A DNA stretch of 64,000 bases from Clytia hemisphaerica (lineage: Eukaryota; Cnidaria; Hydrozoa; Leptothecata; Clytiidae). Below are positions 1-11,900 of this stretch, piece by piece; the first letter of the stretch is position 1, and every line of letters starts with the position of its first letter. Both the position numbers and the translations under genes were made by a program. The notes under the pieces were generated by a model. It worked only from the letters and a program-made list of their open reading frames with translations, was not told the DNA's origin and ran no database searches. The stretch covers positions 1,133,012 through 1,197,011 of the forward strand of contig CACVBU010001044.1 in assembly GCA_902728285.1 (NCBI GenBank), read 5' to 3'.

Positions 1-203
1 AGTCGGTCTAATTTTGAAATTTTTTGAAAAAACGTCCTCCTCGGGAAATTCATCCCAAATTTCCCTCTTAACCATGAGATTACTGGTAAAAACACATAAC
101 AACAATAGAGATATCCTTTTTATGATGATATAGAAATAAGGCGAACCTCTTTGGCTGAAAAAGCAGAATAAACAAAAGCAAAGTTTTTTGAAACTAAGCT
201 CAC

Positions 204-382
204 CTAGCAGCTTCCAACAAAGTATCATGCATTGCGGTCGTTTCTTTGACTTCACGTTTCTCTTGCTTTGGGTTTTTCAACATGTGGACATACATTGACG
301 TGAGATCTTTCACTGGATGTAACATGGGCACACACTGTAGTGTACAGAACAACTCCATCCGTTTAAATGACTCCGTTTGATC
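204..382 (-). pseudogene. SLF1 copy 1, exon equivalent to 19538-19716
   Basis: An open 179-nt exon between a CAG acceptor and a G|GTGAGC donor. It reads DQTESFKRMELF... and ends TTAMHDTLLEAA plus two nt of the next codon. It is nearly identical to the copy 2 exon. This exon itself is not broken. Confidence 0.75.
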
Positions 383-823
383 CTGGATAATGGAAATGAT
401 AACGTGTTCATGCTTTAATGGTAGCTATTGTGAAATAATCCTTACCAGAAAAGTTTTGAAAATAGAAAAATAGCCCTAGGTATGAATTAACCCAAAAAGC
501 ATGGTGCAAAACTTTATCCGAATCTGACTATTCTCGATAGTTCGAAACTTCCTCGAAACTTTTGAAAGTTCTCGAAAAAGGTTTTACTTTCGAAGCGAGT
601 TAGCAGGCGGTAAGGTTGGTTGCCTGAACCAGACGACCATGGCTTTTTCCTCGACACCATGTGATCAAAAAACCGCGTGTTGGGATAGAGATAGGCTATA
701 AGGTTGGCCGTCTTCGTGACTTTACAGCGGCAATTTTTCTCTCTAACTACTGCCATTACCGGCTGTCAAATCTGCACATATATTATTTTCCTGACACGGG
801 CGAAAACAGCAGCTATCACCTAC

Positions 824-985
824 CTTCAAGAGGTTCATAAACCTTGAAATGACTTTCGCATTCGGATAGTAGAATTCTGACATGTTTTCCTTAAGAACAC
901 ACAAAGCTGGGTAGAAATCTTTCTCGTCCAAACTTGATTCGATTTCGTTGTCCCATTTGAGTAAAAATACTGCTCTCTTCTTGTC
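824..985 (-). pseudogene. SLF1 copy 1, exon equivalent to 20157-20318
   Basis: A 162-nt, phase-0 exon (54 codons) starting DKKRAVFLLKW and ending FMNLLK before a GTAGGT donor. It encodes the same peptide as copy 2, so the coding constraint was shared until recently. Confidence 0.75.
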
Positions 986-1266
986 CTGAAAAATAGGAGT
1001 CAAAATACAGAATGATTTTACAAGATTGTATGGTCATAATAAAGGGAGTCCAGGCAGTAGTACTAAGGGTAGAGTTCAGCTACGAAATGTACAAAATCGT
1101 GGTTGCTGGTACTTCAAAGGTGCAAACCTGGTTCAGAGCCTTCCTAAAAATCACAAAAATTTTCGGTAAATTAAGATACAAGTGTAATTTTTTTCCGAGA
1201 ACGTTTTCCTACGTGTGTTGTGTTCAAATATGAATAACACGAATTATTAACAAAAAGCAATGATAC

Positions 1267-1299
1267 CTTTCCGGAAGCTTTCTTTGATGTCATCTTCTT
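1267..1299 (-). pseudogene. SLF1 copy 1, 33-nt micro-exon
   Basis: Reads KKMTSKKASGK between TTTTGTAG and GTATC. It is phase 0 on both sides and identical in both copies. Confidence 0.65.
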
Positions 1300-1422
1300 C
1301 TACAAAAGAATATTGTAGATATTGTAGAAATAAACATTACGAGCTTTATTTGGACAAAGATTGTTGAAGCAGGATGTTTTAGCCTCAGATAAAGATTTAA
1401 AGACTGAATTTTTCAAGTTAAA

Positions 1423-1682
1423 AGTCTTAGTAAATCAACGACCGCAGTCGGACGTGACTCGAAGGCTCCTCTTTCGATAGCTATCTACCCGAAGGTAGGG
1501 GGGAGGACGCCATTTTTTCTCCCTGGATTTCTCCACTTACCCTTGACCCTTCTCTTAATTGCTGAGCATCAAGCAATTAGGCATCAAGTACCATTTTGAG
1601 AATCTTTGATATGACCCGGCAGGGGTTGAACCAACAACCTTGCAAACCATAGCCGGATGCTCTACCACTGCATTGCGGTCGC
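1423..1682 (-). repeat. tRNA-derived SINE
   Basis: The minus strand starts GCGACC and carries a Pol III A-box-like segment (GCAGTGGTAGAGCATCCGGC) and a B box (GGTTCAACCCC) about 45 nt later, followed by a ~190-nt non-tRNA body. It is flanked by a 10-bp target-site duplication TCAAGTTAAA (1413-1422 and 1683-1692). An orthologous copy sits at 21801-22047, so it inserted before the segmental duplication. The tRNA part does not fold into a convincing anticodon arm, so I do not call a functional tRNA. Confidence 0.8.
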
Positions 1683-1906
1683 TCAAGTTAAATAAACGAA
1701 AGTATATCGTGTCATGATTCCATTGGCGCATGGTAAATTATTTACCATTTAATAGACCAGCAAACGAATTTACCTGAAACTCAATTTACTGACTAGAAAA
1801 CTGATAAACAATTTTCTCAACACCCACAGAATCACGACATGATCAATGAAAATACTTTTCGACTACCGAAAAAATCTTTGCTTTAAACCAAAACTTAAAA
1901 GCTTAC

Positions 1907-2198
1907 CAAATTTGTCGACAAAGGTAGGATTGGATTCCAATTCAGAGTCTTTCCTTTGATGCAAAGATCAAGAACAAATTGCCTAGTAGTATCAAGAGTC
2001 GGTACATCGTTGCCTGACACCGGAGCACTATCGGTAGACGTGTTTGATTTATCAGGCGTCAGAACTTCTTGTTTAATCGTCGGTGTAGTTGTACGTTTAA
2101 ATTCTGTATCAGGAATAAGCTTCAGAGCGGACAACGTCAGGGATTCGGGGTACGTATCATTTTTATGACTTGGTAGAGGTTGTGAGGAAGACATCTTC
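1907..2198 (-). pseudogene. SLF1 copy 1, intact version of the exon wrecked in copy 2
   Basis: A 292-nt exon open through one frame (97 codons after one split nt), from a TTCTAATAG acceptor to a G|GTAAGC donor. It is Ser/Thr/Pro-rich, then DLCIKGKTLNWNP near the end. The matching copy 2 segment (22272-22472) has several non-triplet indels. This copy therefore preserves the ancestral exon. Confidence 0.7.
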
Positions 2199-2593
2199 CT
2201 ATTAGAAGACAAGAATCGCAAAATTGCGACTAAATATTTCCTTAACAAGTGATACTTTTATGGACCTACCTGGTTACCAAAACTAATCAATGAACATTGA
2301 AACAATGAAACACATAAGACATAACTGGACAAAATAAAAATAATATAATGAAAGCATATCTATTGGGAGAAACTATCAACACTATTGAAAAAGACTTATA
2401 AAAAAAGTAAAAAAGTTATTAAACGCTTTTCTTCATAAAATCAATACACTATCAGAAAAACGCACAGCTTAATAAAGAAGATTTCTAGAAAACTCAAACC
2501 ATCGCGATCTACCGTGACATTTTCTTCTTTAGAAAAATAATAATATTGATCTATGCTTATATATAGTGATTCTTATAGATAAAGATTCGTTTT

Positions 2594-3617
2594 TCAACCT
2601 ACCTGATGATGAAAGTTAGATAGCAATAGGGAGAAAAACGGAAACAATCCGTTAGAAAATATAATTTTTAGCGAAAAGGCAAAACGCGTTAAATTTCATC
2701 ATTGAGGGAAGGGGAGAAGGGGAGAAGGGCAAAAAGATATAGAAAGTTCCGGTTGCAGAAATCAGTTTTATTGAAAATCGAATCATGATTGATGGTGGGA
2801 ATTGCTATCAATGTTGTTTTTTTTGGAGAAAAAACAAAGAAATGTTAGGAAAAAGCCCAATAAATATCTGCAAAAATGGCGATTTCCGGCAAATTTCCGG
2901 CATTTTCGGCCGGAATTTGAGAAAATGTCAAAAAACCGGTTTTCCGGCATATTTCCGGCATTTTCGTGCGGAAAAAAATGTTTTTAGAAAATTGGAGTCC
3001 GTCACATTTTAGGTATTGTCATTTTGCATCAGTGTGCAAAATTTCATAAAAAAATATAAAGTACATCTCGAGAAATTCAAGAAATACTGTCTTTCCGGCG
3101 AATATAAGTTTTTCTGGCGATTTTTTAATAGTTCCGGCTTCAAAAATCAATTTTATAGAAAATTGAAACATGCTTGATGGTGGGCATTGCTATTAATAAT
3201 GTTTTTGAATGAAAAAACAACCAATTATAAGGGAAAAGTCTAATGAAAATTCAGAAAAACGGTGATTTCCGGCATTTTTGGCCGAAAAAAATTTTTTCTG
3301 AAAAATCAGACCCGGTCATGTTTTGGACATTGTTAATATGCATCTTTAAGCAAAAAATCAAAAAAAACTAATGATGAAATCTCGAGAAAATGTCAAAAAA
3401 ACAGTTTTTCCGGCATATTTCCGGCATTTTCGGCCGGAAATGATTTTTTTTTCAAAAATCGGGCTCCGTCACATTTTGGGCATTGCCATTTAGCATCTTT
3501 GTGCCAAAAATCAGAAAAAACTAATGAACCAATCTCGAGAAAAGCTGGTAACAGACGGACGGACAGACGGACGGACGGACGAACAAAGGTTAATTTATAG
3601 GACCTCCAGGTAGGTCC
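2594..3617. mobile_element. ~1-kb element with GGACCTACCTG-type ends
   Basis: Same family as 15809-16903. The left end reads (CA)ACCTACCTGATGATGAAAG and the right end GGACCTCCAGGTAGGTCC. The interior holds two ~390-bp units, each beginning GTTCCGG then a Cys-less AT-rich stretch, with repeated TTTCCGGCATTTTCGGCCGG palindromes. A GACG/GACGGACG microsatellite (3551-3586) lies just inside the right end. No transposase is visible. It lies in the copy 1 intron and is absent from copy 2. Confidence 0.6.
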
Positions 3618-4001
3618 AAAAATGAAGGTCATTATTGACATATATAAAAAAGCACACATAATAAAGTATACATATATATTTGTCCAGAAAGAACTGGCAT
3701 GTTGTTTGCTTTGTTTTGGTGTTTAAAAATATGTACTTATCAGTCCTAAAAAAAAATACATATAATGAATATAATATAATTGAATATAATGAGGGCAATA
3801 AGGGTCCAATAAGACTGGTTAAATGTTACTTTATTCACAAGATTTAAGGATTACTGAAAAAATACTACTGCAGATGAACTAAACTCAAAAACTAAAACTA
3901 CAATAAATTTACATTACGACAAAGTAAAAATCTATCTTTAATAGCAACAAAAAAAAAATATGGCTCAAAGTTTTAAAGCATTTAAATAGCTTTAAACAGT
4001 A

Positions 4002-4541
4002 GACCTTTTTTTAAAGAGGCAGCCATATTGAATAATTATGTACTCCAGCATAAAAACAATGATACAGCCATCCAGTATGGATTTCGTGTAACGCCGAAGA
4101 TCTTCGGCGTACAACTGAAACGTTTTTGGCGCATTGGCGTAAGGGTACTTACAAAGATTGTTTGATTTTCAGTTGGCGTAAAGTAATAATTCTAGCTCGG
4201 CGTGAATGACTCCATAATCCATCAATTTTTAGCTTTCATTTGGCTAAATTTGCTTTCACTCGCTTACGCTCGTGTCAATTTATTAATCATATTGGCGCAC
4301 GCGCCTCTTTTCCCATCTTGCACACCCTTATTGAAAAATTGAATGTTGGTACAAAAGAAATTTTGCTTGGCGTGAGGCTTGCTGTATGGAAAAATATCTT
4401 CGGCGCGAGATTTCGTGGAATCCATTCAGCCATGCATAATTACTGTATCATGCATATTTTAAAAATTATGCATGGCTGTATCATTGTTTTTGTGCTGGAG
4501 TACATAATTATTCAACATGGCTGCCTCTTTAAAAAAAGGTC
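4002..4541. mobile_element. MITE with ~75-bp TIR, family of 40952-41852
   Basis: The left end GACCTTTTTTTAAAGAGGCAG, which continues for about 75 bp, is mirrored at the right end (GCTGCCTCTTTAAAAAAAGGTC). The left flank is TA; the right flank has drifted to AA. The core (palindromic TTCGGCG-rich) differs completely from the core of the copy at 40952, so only the ends are shared. The open frame 4240-4557 is TIR sequence, not a gene. Confidence 0.75.
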
Positions 4542-5320
4542 AATTTTAGTTCAGTAGGTTCTCTTTTTTTTGGTAATTTTGAAAATCATCCCACGGTCAT
4601 GGTGAAGCTAAAGATTTATCAACCAAACAAAACTGACGCCAAGTCAAATCTGTCGATTAAAAATTTCCATGAAAATTACAATCGAAACTGTTTATCTCAT
4701 AAAGATTTTTTTCAACATTCTGGAGGTGTTCAAAGTTAGAGGTATCGTATGCAGAGCCAAGCAATACATGAAAAGTCATTTGCTAATCCCATTTGCCATG
4801 AGATATATGAGTCAAGAAATCAAACAAAAACCAACAAACAGACTGACAATTCATCATTTCTCTTCACTTTCATGTCACACGATGTGACATCGTGTTTATA
4901 TGGGGTAACCAGAAGCCAACCCACAAGAACAGCCATCTTCCTTTATTATGGAGTGTTCCAAAACTATTGGTAGGTTGTTTGGAAGTAAAGAAACCCACAC
5001 AGTTTGATTTATTTTAAAGATTTAACTTGAAAACAAACTGCATCTTTCTAGCAAAAACTCATGTTTCAACCTGCTACATAACAATTGCCAGTCGGGTCTG
5101 CTACTAACATATAATAGTTTTATTATAACCGGGCTTGAGAATCCGTAAGGAATTTGTAACATATATTATATATATATAGTTTATCAGTCGGCTTGAATCA
5201 TGATACATTACTTATACTTCACTGGATGCATTTTTCGCTGTGAAATTAAAAACGGGCGTCAGTCAGGGCGTACGGAAGGCGTTTTGACACGGGAAATTAT
5301 TACTACTGAGGTTAAGCATA
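4542..5320. other. Intronic/intergenic filler of copy 1
   Basis: AT-rich sequence with a short TATATA run at 5160-5180. No splice-bounded open frame and no recognised repeat. Confidence 0.4.
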
Positions 5321-5322
5321 CA

Positions 5323-5745
5323 GGGATAATCCATTGAGTTTCAAGCCCGAAGGGCTAGAGGTCAATCTCTAACCTTTCTCAGGCAAGAAAAATTGAAGCC
5401 TTAAAATATGCGCCGTATTTTTGATGACGGATTGAATCTAGCAATTCCTTTGTCTTTGAGTGATATATTTTTCGAAATTAAGCGGTAAATTTTAGTTTCA
5501 ATCTGTCATTTGTGTAAAAACCAGGCGGGTCGCTCAAGGCCGCGCAACTTTGGTAGGATTTGTTGGCTTCAAATCCTACCAAAGAGATTGACCTCTAGCC
5601 TTCGGCTTGAAACTCAATGGGATAATCACGACGACGGACGAAAAATGTATAAGGCTAGTGAAAATACGAAATTTGATTGGTTGAAACTCACTAGCCTGTT
5701 AAATTTTCGTTCGTCGTCGTGATTTTACCGATTTACTTAAATTCA
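5323..5745. repeat. Two adjacent inverted-repeat modules
   Basis: The segment beginning TTGAGTTTCAAGCC at about 5336 recurs inverted at about 5580-5622. Directly beside it, 5628-5722 is a small hairpin with ends CACGACGACG...CGTCGTCGTG. The hairpin core GGCTAGTGAAAATACGAAAT and the tail GATTTTACCGATTTACTTAA recur at 6778-6870, exactly at the copy 1 breakpoint. Confidence 0.6.
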
Positions 5746-5837
5746 TAATTATGTTATGATGGAAGGAGAGAAAGCCCGTTTTAACAAATATTTCCCTTTT
5801 GGAAAACGGGAAATATTTAATAAGGGTTCCAATTGAT

Positions 5838-6776
5838 GATTTTTCGGTCTCAGGACAGCTGAGTCAGATTCGATTTTGACATTTTGTTCGAGACGCCGGG
5901 GGCGGTTCCCCGCCTTTTAGGGACTACGTATTCATCTGACGGATATTTCCGTACTTTACGTTCCCGAGAGCTAGTCCTGGAATTTTATTGTGGAATCTTT
6001 GGTATCTTCAAGATAGGAACCTTGGTACGTTTCTTCGCTTTTATAGTCATGGGTTTCTCGTTTTGCTCCAGAGAGGGTTGGGACTCAAGGAAGACTTCAT
6101 TGTTCTTGTTCGTGTTAACATCACTAAATCCAGAACCTTTAGCTTGTTCAAAAACTTCCCGTTTCTTGGGGACTATGTATTCATCGGAAGGGTATTTTTG
6201 GATGGTTCATTGGCGAGAACTTGTTCTAGCACTTTGTAAAGGCACCTCAGAAAGAGATTTGGCTTGTTCAGTTAATGTTTTAGTGTTTTTAACTGACGTG
6301 AAATTGCTTCGTACTGATAATTGAGTATTGGCTTCTGTTGAAGCTACAAGTCTATCAACGATTTTAGTGACCTCAGGTTTTATAATAGTGTCTAAATCAG
6401 AATCACTGAGAGATATTGTGATTTTTGTGCTTGTTGAGGAGGCTCTGGTGTCACCTGAAGGAGGATGAACGTTTTTCATTTCGATGCAATCGTCATCAAA
6501 GACGCTGATTGGTTCATTTTTACCACGTGAAGGCGTTGCTGCGTTTCCATTGGTTAGTTCCGTTTTACGTGGTATCTGGGACGTTTTCTGATTGGTCGGT
6601 TCGGAGACAGGTGGAGTTCTTGCAATTTCAATGATACTTTTCGGTGATGGTCTCTCGGGAGTATCCGATAAACTGATAACCGGGATAATCGGTTTACTTT
6701 CGTTCATCAAATCGGAAAGTTCGGTTTCATGCAAACGTTCTGTTACCGGTGTATCAAGATCAATGACTAAAGGTCA
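5838..6776 (-). pseudogene. SLF1 copy 1, truncated large disordered exon with two stops
   Basis: Collinear with the 3' three-quarters of the copy 2 exon 22515-23677. A CGA-to-TGA change (6207-6209) and a GAA-to-TAA change (5985-5987) stop the frame. The 5' end is cut at about 6776, where MITE-like sequence takes over. The SIM-like segments are still readable. Confidence 0.75.
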
Positions 6777-8498
6777 TAGGCTAGTGAAAATACGAAATTT
6801 GATTGGTTGAATTCCACTAGCCTGTTAATTTTTTGTTTTTCGTCCTGATTTTACCGATTTACTTAACTTCATTCTTTTGAATAACTGCGTTAACGTGGGG
6901 CTTCCGAGGGTGAAGAATACTTAGTCGGCCCTAATTTTAGTCACCTCGTCAACATTTAATCACTAAGGGCCGACTAAGCGGTTATTTTTACAGTTAATTT
7001 GGCCCAAATTTTTAGTCAGCCCAAGCTTTTAGTCGGCCCTAATTTTGGTCACCAAGCCAAAATTTAGTCACTTAGGACCATACTTACAGCTATCCAACAG
7101 TCCGCTTAACAATCAAATCAATCTGATTGGTTGAATCTCAAAATTATGACGTAGTTGAGCCCAATAAACCAATCAGTCCTCAGAAGAGTCTTTGGTTGCT
7201 CCCAAAGTCCACTTTGGATATGTTCCGGCGTAACGGCAAAAAAATTCTCAAATACCGGAAATTTGGCCTTTCAATATCGGAATACCGGATTCTCGGGTGT
7301 GATCTGCCATGGAAAAAGTACCACCTGGTTGAAAAAGCACTTTTGCTTTTATTTCAAGTTTAGGAGTATAAATCTTTTGGATTATTTTTCAAAAGAACTT
7401 TCTTTATGATCATTATAAGTATATACAGTGTGTTCAAAAATATATAAAAATCACTAATAAATCTCCATCTAAATAGTACACTAAATAACACTACAATAAA
7501 TATATCTCATAAATCATACCATGACCCCACCTCAAGTCCAATTCCCATAAAAAGTTTGATGGATTGAAAATCACTTAAAAATGTATACAGTGAAAAAACT
7601 TACACAAAGAATCTTCAATATCTAATGAAAATTTCCGACCTAATTTAATCAAGTTTACTTTCAAATATTTCTTATGTACGCCTTTTTATGTATTAAGGCA
7701 TGAACAATCCTTACCTCGAAATTCACTTTATTTAAAAAGCAACACTTGAAGTCTCAAGGTATAGAATCGCCATAGTTTCAAAACGAGGGAGTCGTTGCAC
7801 TCAAAATAATTCATGAAATGTCTGTTATCTTTAATTGTCTATCGGTTAACCCGTTGCCATCACTAATATCACTACTGTATTTAAAGCTAGTATCTTAAAG
7901 GTTTTGTTTTTATATGAGCGTTCCCGTTTTATATCAGACACATATTTAACCAGGAGAGTGTCTGCCTCTTGTTATATCATGCTGATATAAGCAAAAAAAT
8001 GTTTTTATTTTCCTCTCTCTGACCAATCTTTCTCCACATCCGTGTCAATTCAATATGAAAAAGCTTGTGAGTAAGCAAACGATATCACTCTATTTAAAAA
8101 CAAAACCTTTAAGACCGTATAAACATCTCTAAACGTCTGAGAAAAAGAGGGAGGGCGAAAAAGAGAATCGACGGAAGGGGGTGATGAGAGAGGCAAACAG
8201 AAGAATGAATACCTACCATTATAACGGTAAAGTTTGCCTTGGGTTGGGTAAAAAGAGGTCAGAGTAATCTGACTACATAGTATTGAATCGACACCATAGT
8301 CTTGGGGTTGTAGCTTCTAATTTCATAAACTGTAGGTCGATATGACCGACACATAAAAGAGTGAAGACTCTTTAAAAAACTAAAAGAGACGAGCATTACA
8401 ATAATCGTCAAATTGCTGTTAACAAATCCCCGTATTGACCTCTGAAATATGAATGAATAAAACCCTTCAGTAACAAAATCATATGTAATACTTCTCTC
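6777..8498. other. SLF1 3' flank
   Basis: Starts with the repeat fragment shared with 5650-5745. At 6920-7080 a block of near-repeats of AGTCGGCCCTAATTTT(A/G)GTCAC occurs, partly inverted. Beyond that, to the SLF1 stop, it is AT-rich sequence without coding signals. Confidence 0.4.
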
Positions 8499-8914
8499 TT
8501 AGCTAAACAAAACGCGTTTAATTTGTTTCAAAGTCAGTTTGCATTTGAGGGGTATCTTATCCCCATTCAGTAATTTGACATGCATCAATAAATCATTGTA
8601 TTGGGCTTCAAGTTGGCTCGAATTGCATCTTAAGCCGTCTATGTTCGAGTCCCGGTAATTGGTAATAAGTTGCAAAAGTATTTGTAAAAAGAATTCCATA
8701 TTCTGAGGTTCAGGTGAAACGAAACTCTGGTACATATCTTTATTTATGCTACTCACAGCAACCTGTTGATTTGCAACAATGGAGACGTTAGTATAGTCAG
8801 AAGATGACTCCACATTCTCATATCTTTTCAACAAGGTTTTCATCGCCGACGGTTCTTGGCAAATATCAAGTGGTGTCTTCCCATCAGCTCTTCTCAAATG
8901 AAGTAGGTCTCGAC
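8499..8914 (-). CDS. SLF1: SLF1 terminal exon
   Basis: Starts after TCTACAG and finishes the last ankyrin repeat (RDLLHLRRADGKTPLDIC). About 110 residues of helical tail follow, including MEFFLQILLQLITNY, to a TAA at 8499-8501. A helical tail after the ankyrins is also a feature of known SLF1. Confidence 0.85.
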
Positions 8915-11900
8915 CTGTAGACAAAACGAAAGAAAATTTTAAGACGGCTTGGTAAGAAACGGCATAAACATTAAACAGATAAATAGGTGAATCAGATACA
9001 TAATGATGTATCTACGACTATTAAATGGAGCATGCTCCAACGCGAAAAAAATTTCTCGTGTCCCCAAGCCTTTAAAATGTCACTTTTCTTTTCTGCATTT
9101 ATGATGATGAATGAAGTGCAGCCAATGAAAGATTGCCACGCACTTAGATTAAGTTTTCAAATGTCTCAGCTGTGGTGGCCTGTACCAGCCCGCCCGCCAC
9201 GGGCTATTTTTATATTTTGAAAGTAAGCGAGATTATTCTGTGTCTCAGTTGGTCCCACTGACATTTATATATCCCTGGACCAAGTTACTCAATGCCGGCC
9301 GAGCATAATATTATGAGTTTTTTATTTAGTAGGGGGCCAAGCCTGGGGTTCCGTGACATCTTTTTTACGACCTAACCATTTTTAGTCTCTTCCAAAGAAC
9401 AGTATATTACAAGATATTTCTGAGAAGGAAGACACGGATTAGGCCCGGGAAAACTTTTTGTGACCAAAATAGTGACGCCATAGGTAAAACTGCGAAAGAA
9501 AATAAGGGGTAGAGAAATTTCTTATTTTCAAATGTCAAAATAAACGAAAATGATTGGTACCATCTGATAGAGCATAAAATGCTGAGCAAAAAATTGTATT
9601 ACAACAACTCTCTAACTAAAACACACAAAGAAATACAGCCGCTTTAAGACCAACTAACTGTCAGCTCTACTGTGATTTGACGTCTTGATCGTACTGACGT
9701 CGGTATGTTTTTGAACTTCAAAACACTACAATGGCTTCTTTGCGGGTACAAACTTTCAAAAAAACTTCGATCAAAGATGGCAGATATAGCTTGGTCCAGA
9801 GATATGTAAAGGTCAGTGGTTGGTTCCAGTTTTCCGAGACAAAATCCGAGAAAATAAAAGTGTACCATTGCATTGATGTGTTAAATGTAAAGTCCGGTCT
9901 CCCTTTCCGTGCGCTTCGACCGCACTTTTTGGCTTCAATCTTTTTTGCTTGGAAAAAAGATTACGTCATAAAAATGTAGCATGCACTCGAAGAAAAAGTT
10001 GAACACACTTCAACTTTTTTCAACCGTTACACCAGATCGCACCAATGGAGTTGCTTCATTTTTCTTTTGACCAATAGCGTGGAAGATTTACTCGAAAAAG
10101 TGCGATCGAAACGCGCGCATGTGGAGACTGGCCTTTAGTTGAGCTAGATAGAATGCTAAAAATAGTTGCGTTTCACCGCAGAGACATTCAAAGATTTGTG
10201 GAAAAAAGTCTGAGGCACGAAATGTTGCATAACCGTCACAAACCTAACTTCGCGTTATCTTTTCAGTCAGCGAAGAAGAGTTTGGTATAGGCTATAGTTG
10301 TGAAGGTGTGATTGGTTAAACCTTTTCTATTATGCACCTACCTCCTTTTTGTAACAAGAACTCGGCGATATTAAGGAAATTATTCTCTACAGCGTCATGC
10401 AATGCGGTAGTTCCATCAATGCATTGCGTCTTTTTACCGCGTGTCAACGTTAAATCAATATCTAGAAAATATCAAAAAGTTTTGTGGTGATTTTCGTGCT
10501 ATATTCACTATTTTAATTTCGGGAATTTGCCTATTTCGCGAAATAAAGTCAAATGAAAGCTGTGAGATTGCAACTTAAGTCGCTCTCATAACTGTATTTT
10601 GGTATTTTAGATGATCTTTTATAATATCTCTCAAGAAATTCAGGGCGATAATTCACAATTGATAAGACTAACCGGGGGATTTCATGAGTTCTTGCACAAC
10701 TTCGTGGTTACCAAAGCAACACGCCTCGTGTAAGGGCGTCCACCCTGCGTTGTCTTGTGTGTTAACTTTAGCACCCATTTCGATGAGCGCTTTGATTCGA
10801 TGAATTTTGCGCTTATTACAAGCCACGTGCAAAAGTGTTTCACCTGAGAGAACAAAATGGATCATTTAACAGTCGTAATATAAGAATTTCTGTCCAAATC
10901 TTTGCAAGAATTGTTTTCGGGACCTTTTTCAAAAAAAAACATATGCACCAATTTTCCAACCCCCCCCACCCCCCCCGTTTATTTGAACGCATTTTTCAGC
11001 CTTGTCAAGCCCTCGACCTAAGCATCTCCGAGTCTCTATTCGAAATTTTGTATGCTTACAAAAAAACATGCATATCTTAAACAAAAACGATGGATGTTGT
11101 GACCAGTACCTTTTCCGTTCGGTTTATTGAGTCGTTTGGGTGAAACCAAAGGTGACACTGAATTCGATGGTGATTGTTGGGCTATTCTAAACGAAGGGAA
11201 ACGAGAAATATATTAAAATTCGATATTGGTATTAATTACGTATTTGGTCATACCATTTTATATCCATACATGGGATAATTAGAGAAGAAATTCCAGGAAG
11301 AATAAAGGAGTAGTTTTTCATTTTTCCAGGGGATAAAAGACTATTTTAATATTTCCATGAGATAAAAGATCGATTTTAGTTCGTCCACCCTCACTTTTAA
11401 GGTATGAAAAGAATTTTTCCAAGCGTTCTTTTGCAAGTTTTGTCATTTTCCAGGGGGTATCCACGCATGTCTAAGAATATTATTTTACCTTGAAAAGGTT
11501 CGTCCATCCCCCAGCCCCCCTCCTGTATGGAAATTGAATGGAGCAGACTCAAAAAACACTCTAGATGAACAAGTTAAGCAATAATTTAATTTAATTTTTG
11601 TCAATAAAATTAATAAGAAAATGTTTAATTCAAGAACTAAACGCTTTTTTCATAAGAATAACTTCTACCAAGAATATTAGGGTGAGATTAGGCATATTGT
11701 TTAGAACAATAGAAAAATAAGAATAATGCTCACCCTCAGCCAAAGTACACTATTCTTATATAAAAAAAAAGCGTGCAGTGTACTTTGCTTTCTGAACGAA
11801 ATTTTAATGACACAAACGTCGATTTCCACTTCAAAAAACTTGCTTAACAAAAAATTACTATGCAGACGTGGTTCAGATTCATATTCCTCATAAAACCTGT

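Larger units (their letters stand above)
1..6776 (-). pseudogene. Partial tandem copy of SLF1 internal exons (copy 1), decaying
   Basis: Positions 1-6776 repeat 19333-23402 at high identity, exon for exon, on the same strand. The homology breaks at about 6776 inside the large disordered exon and runs off the left edge, so no 5' exons (BRCT part) are present. The small exons are intact, but the large exon has two in-frame stops (TGA at 6207-6209, TAA at 5985-5987). Copy 1 lacks two insertions found in copy 2 (20462-20803 and 21062-21759) and has its own repeats in the 2.2-5.8 kb intron. It lies downstream of the SLF1 stop at 8499, as expected of a partial tandem duplication. Inference: a pseudogene without promoter or start; transcription as readthrough from SLF1 is possible. 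Confidence 0.8.

Noticed and set aside
1612..1682. tRNA gene
   Set aside because: Good A/B boxes and T arm but no convincing anticodon stem; body and TSD show it is a SINE head.
4240..4557. 105-aa plus-strand ORF
   Set aside because: Lies over the MITE core and its right TIR; no splice or domain support.
6207..6734. Stand-alone 175-aa gene
   Set aside because: It is the truncated large exon of the SLF1 copy, ended by a CGA-to-TGA change.
9731..9979. 82-aa plus-strand ORF
   Set aside because: Ends inside the small MITE at 9892; no domain.
8499..10843. BARD1 or TONSL identity for the ankyrin exons
   Set aside because: No RING or C-terminal BRCT (BARD1) and no TPR/LRR (TONSL); the BRCT exons are at the N-terminus, ankyrins at the C-terminus.
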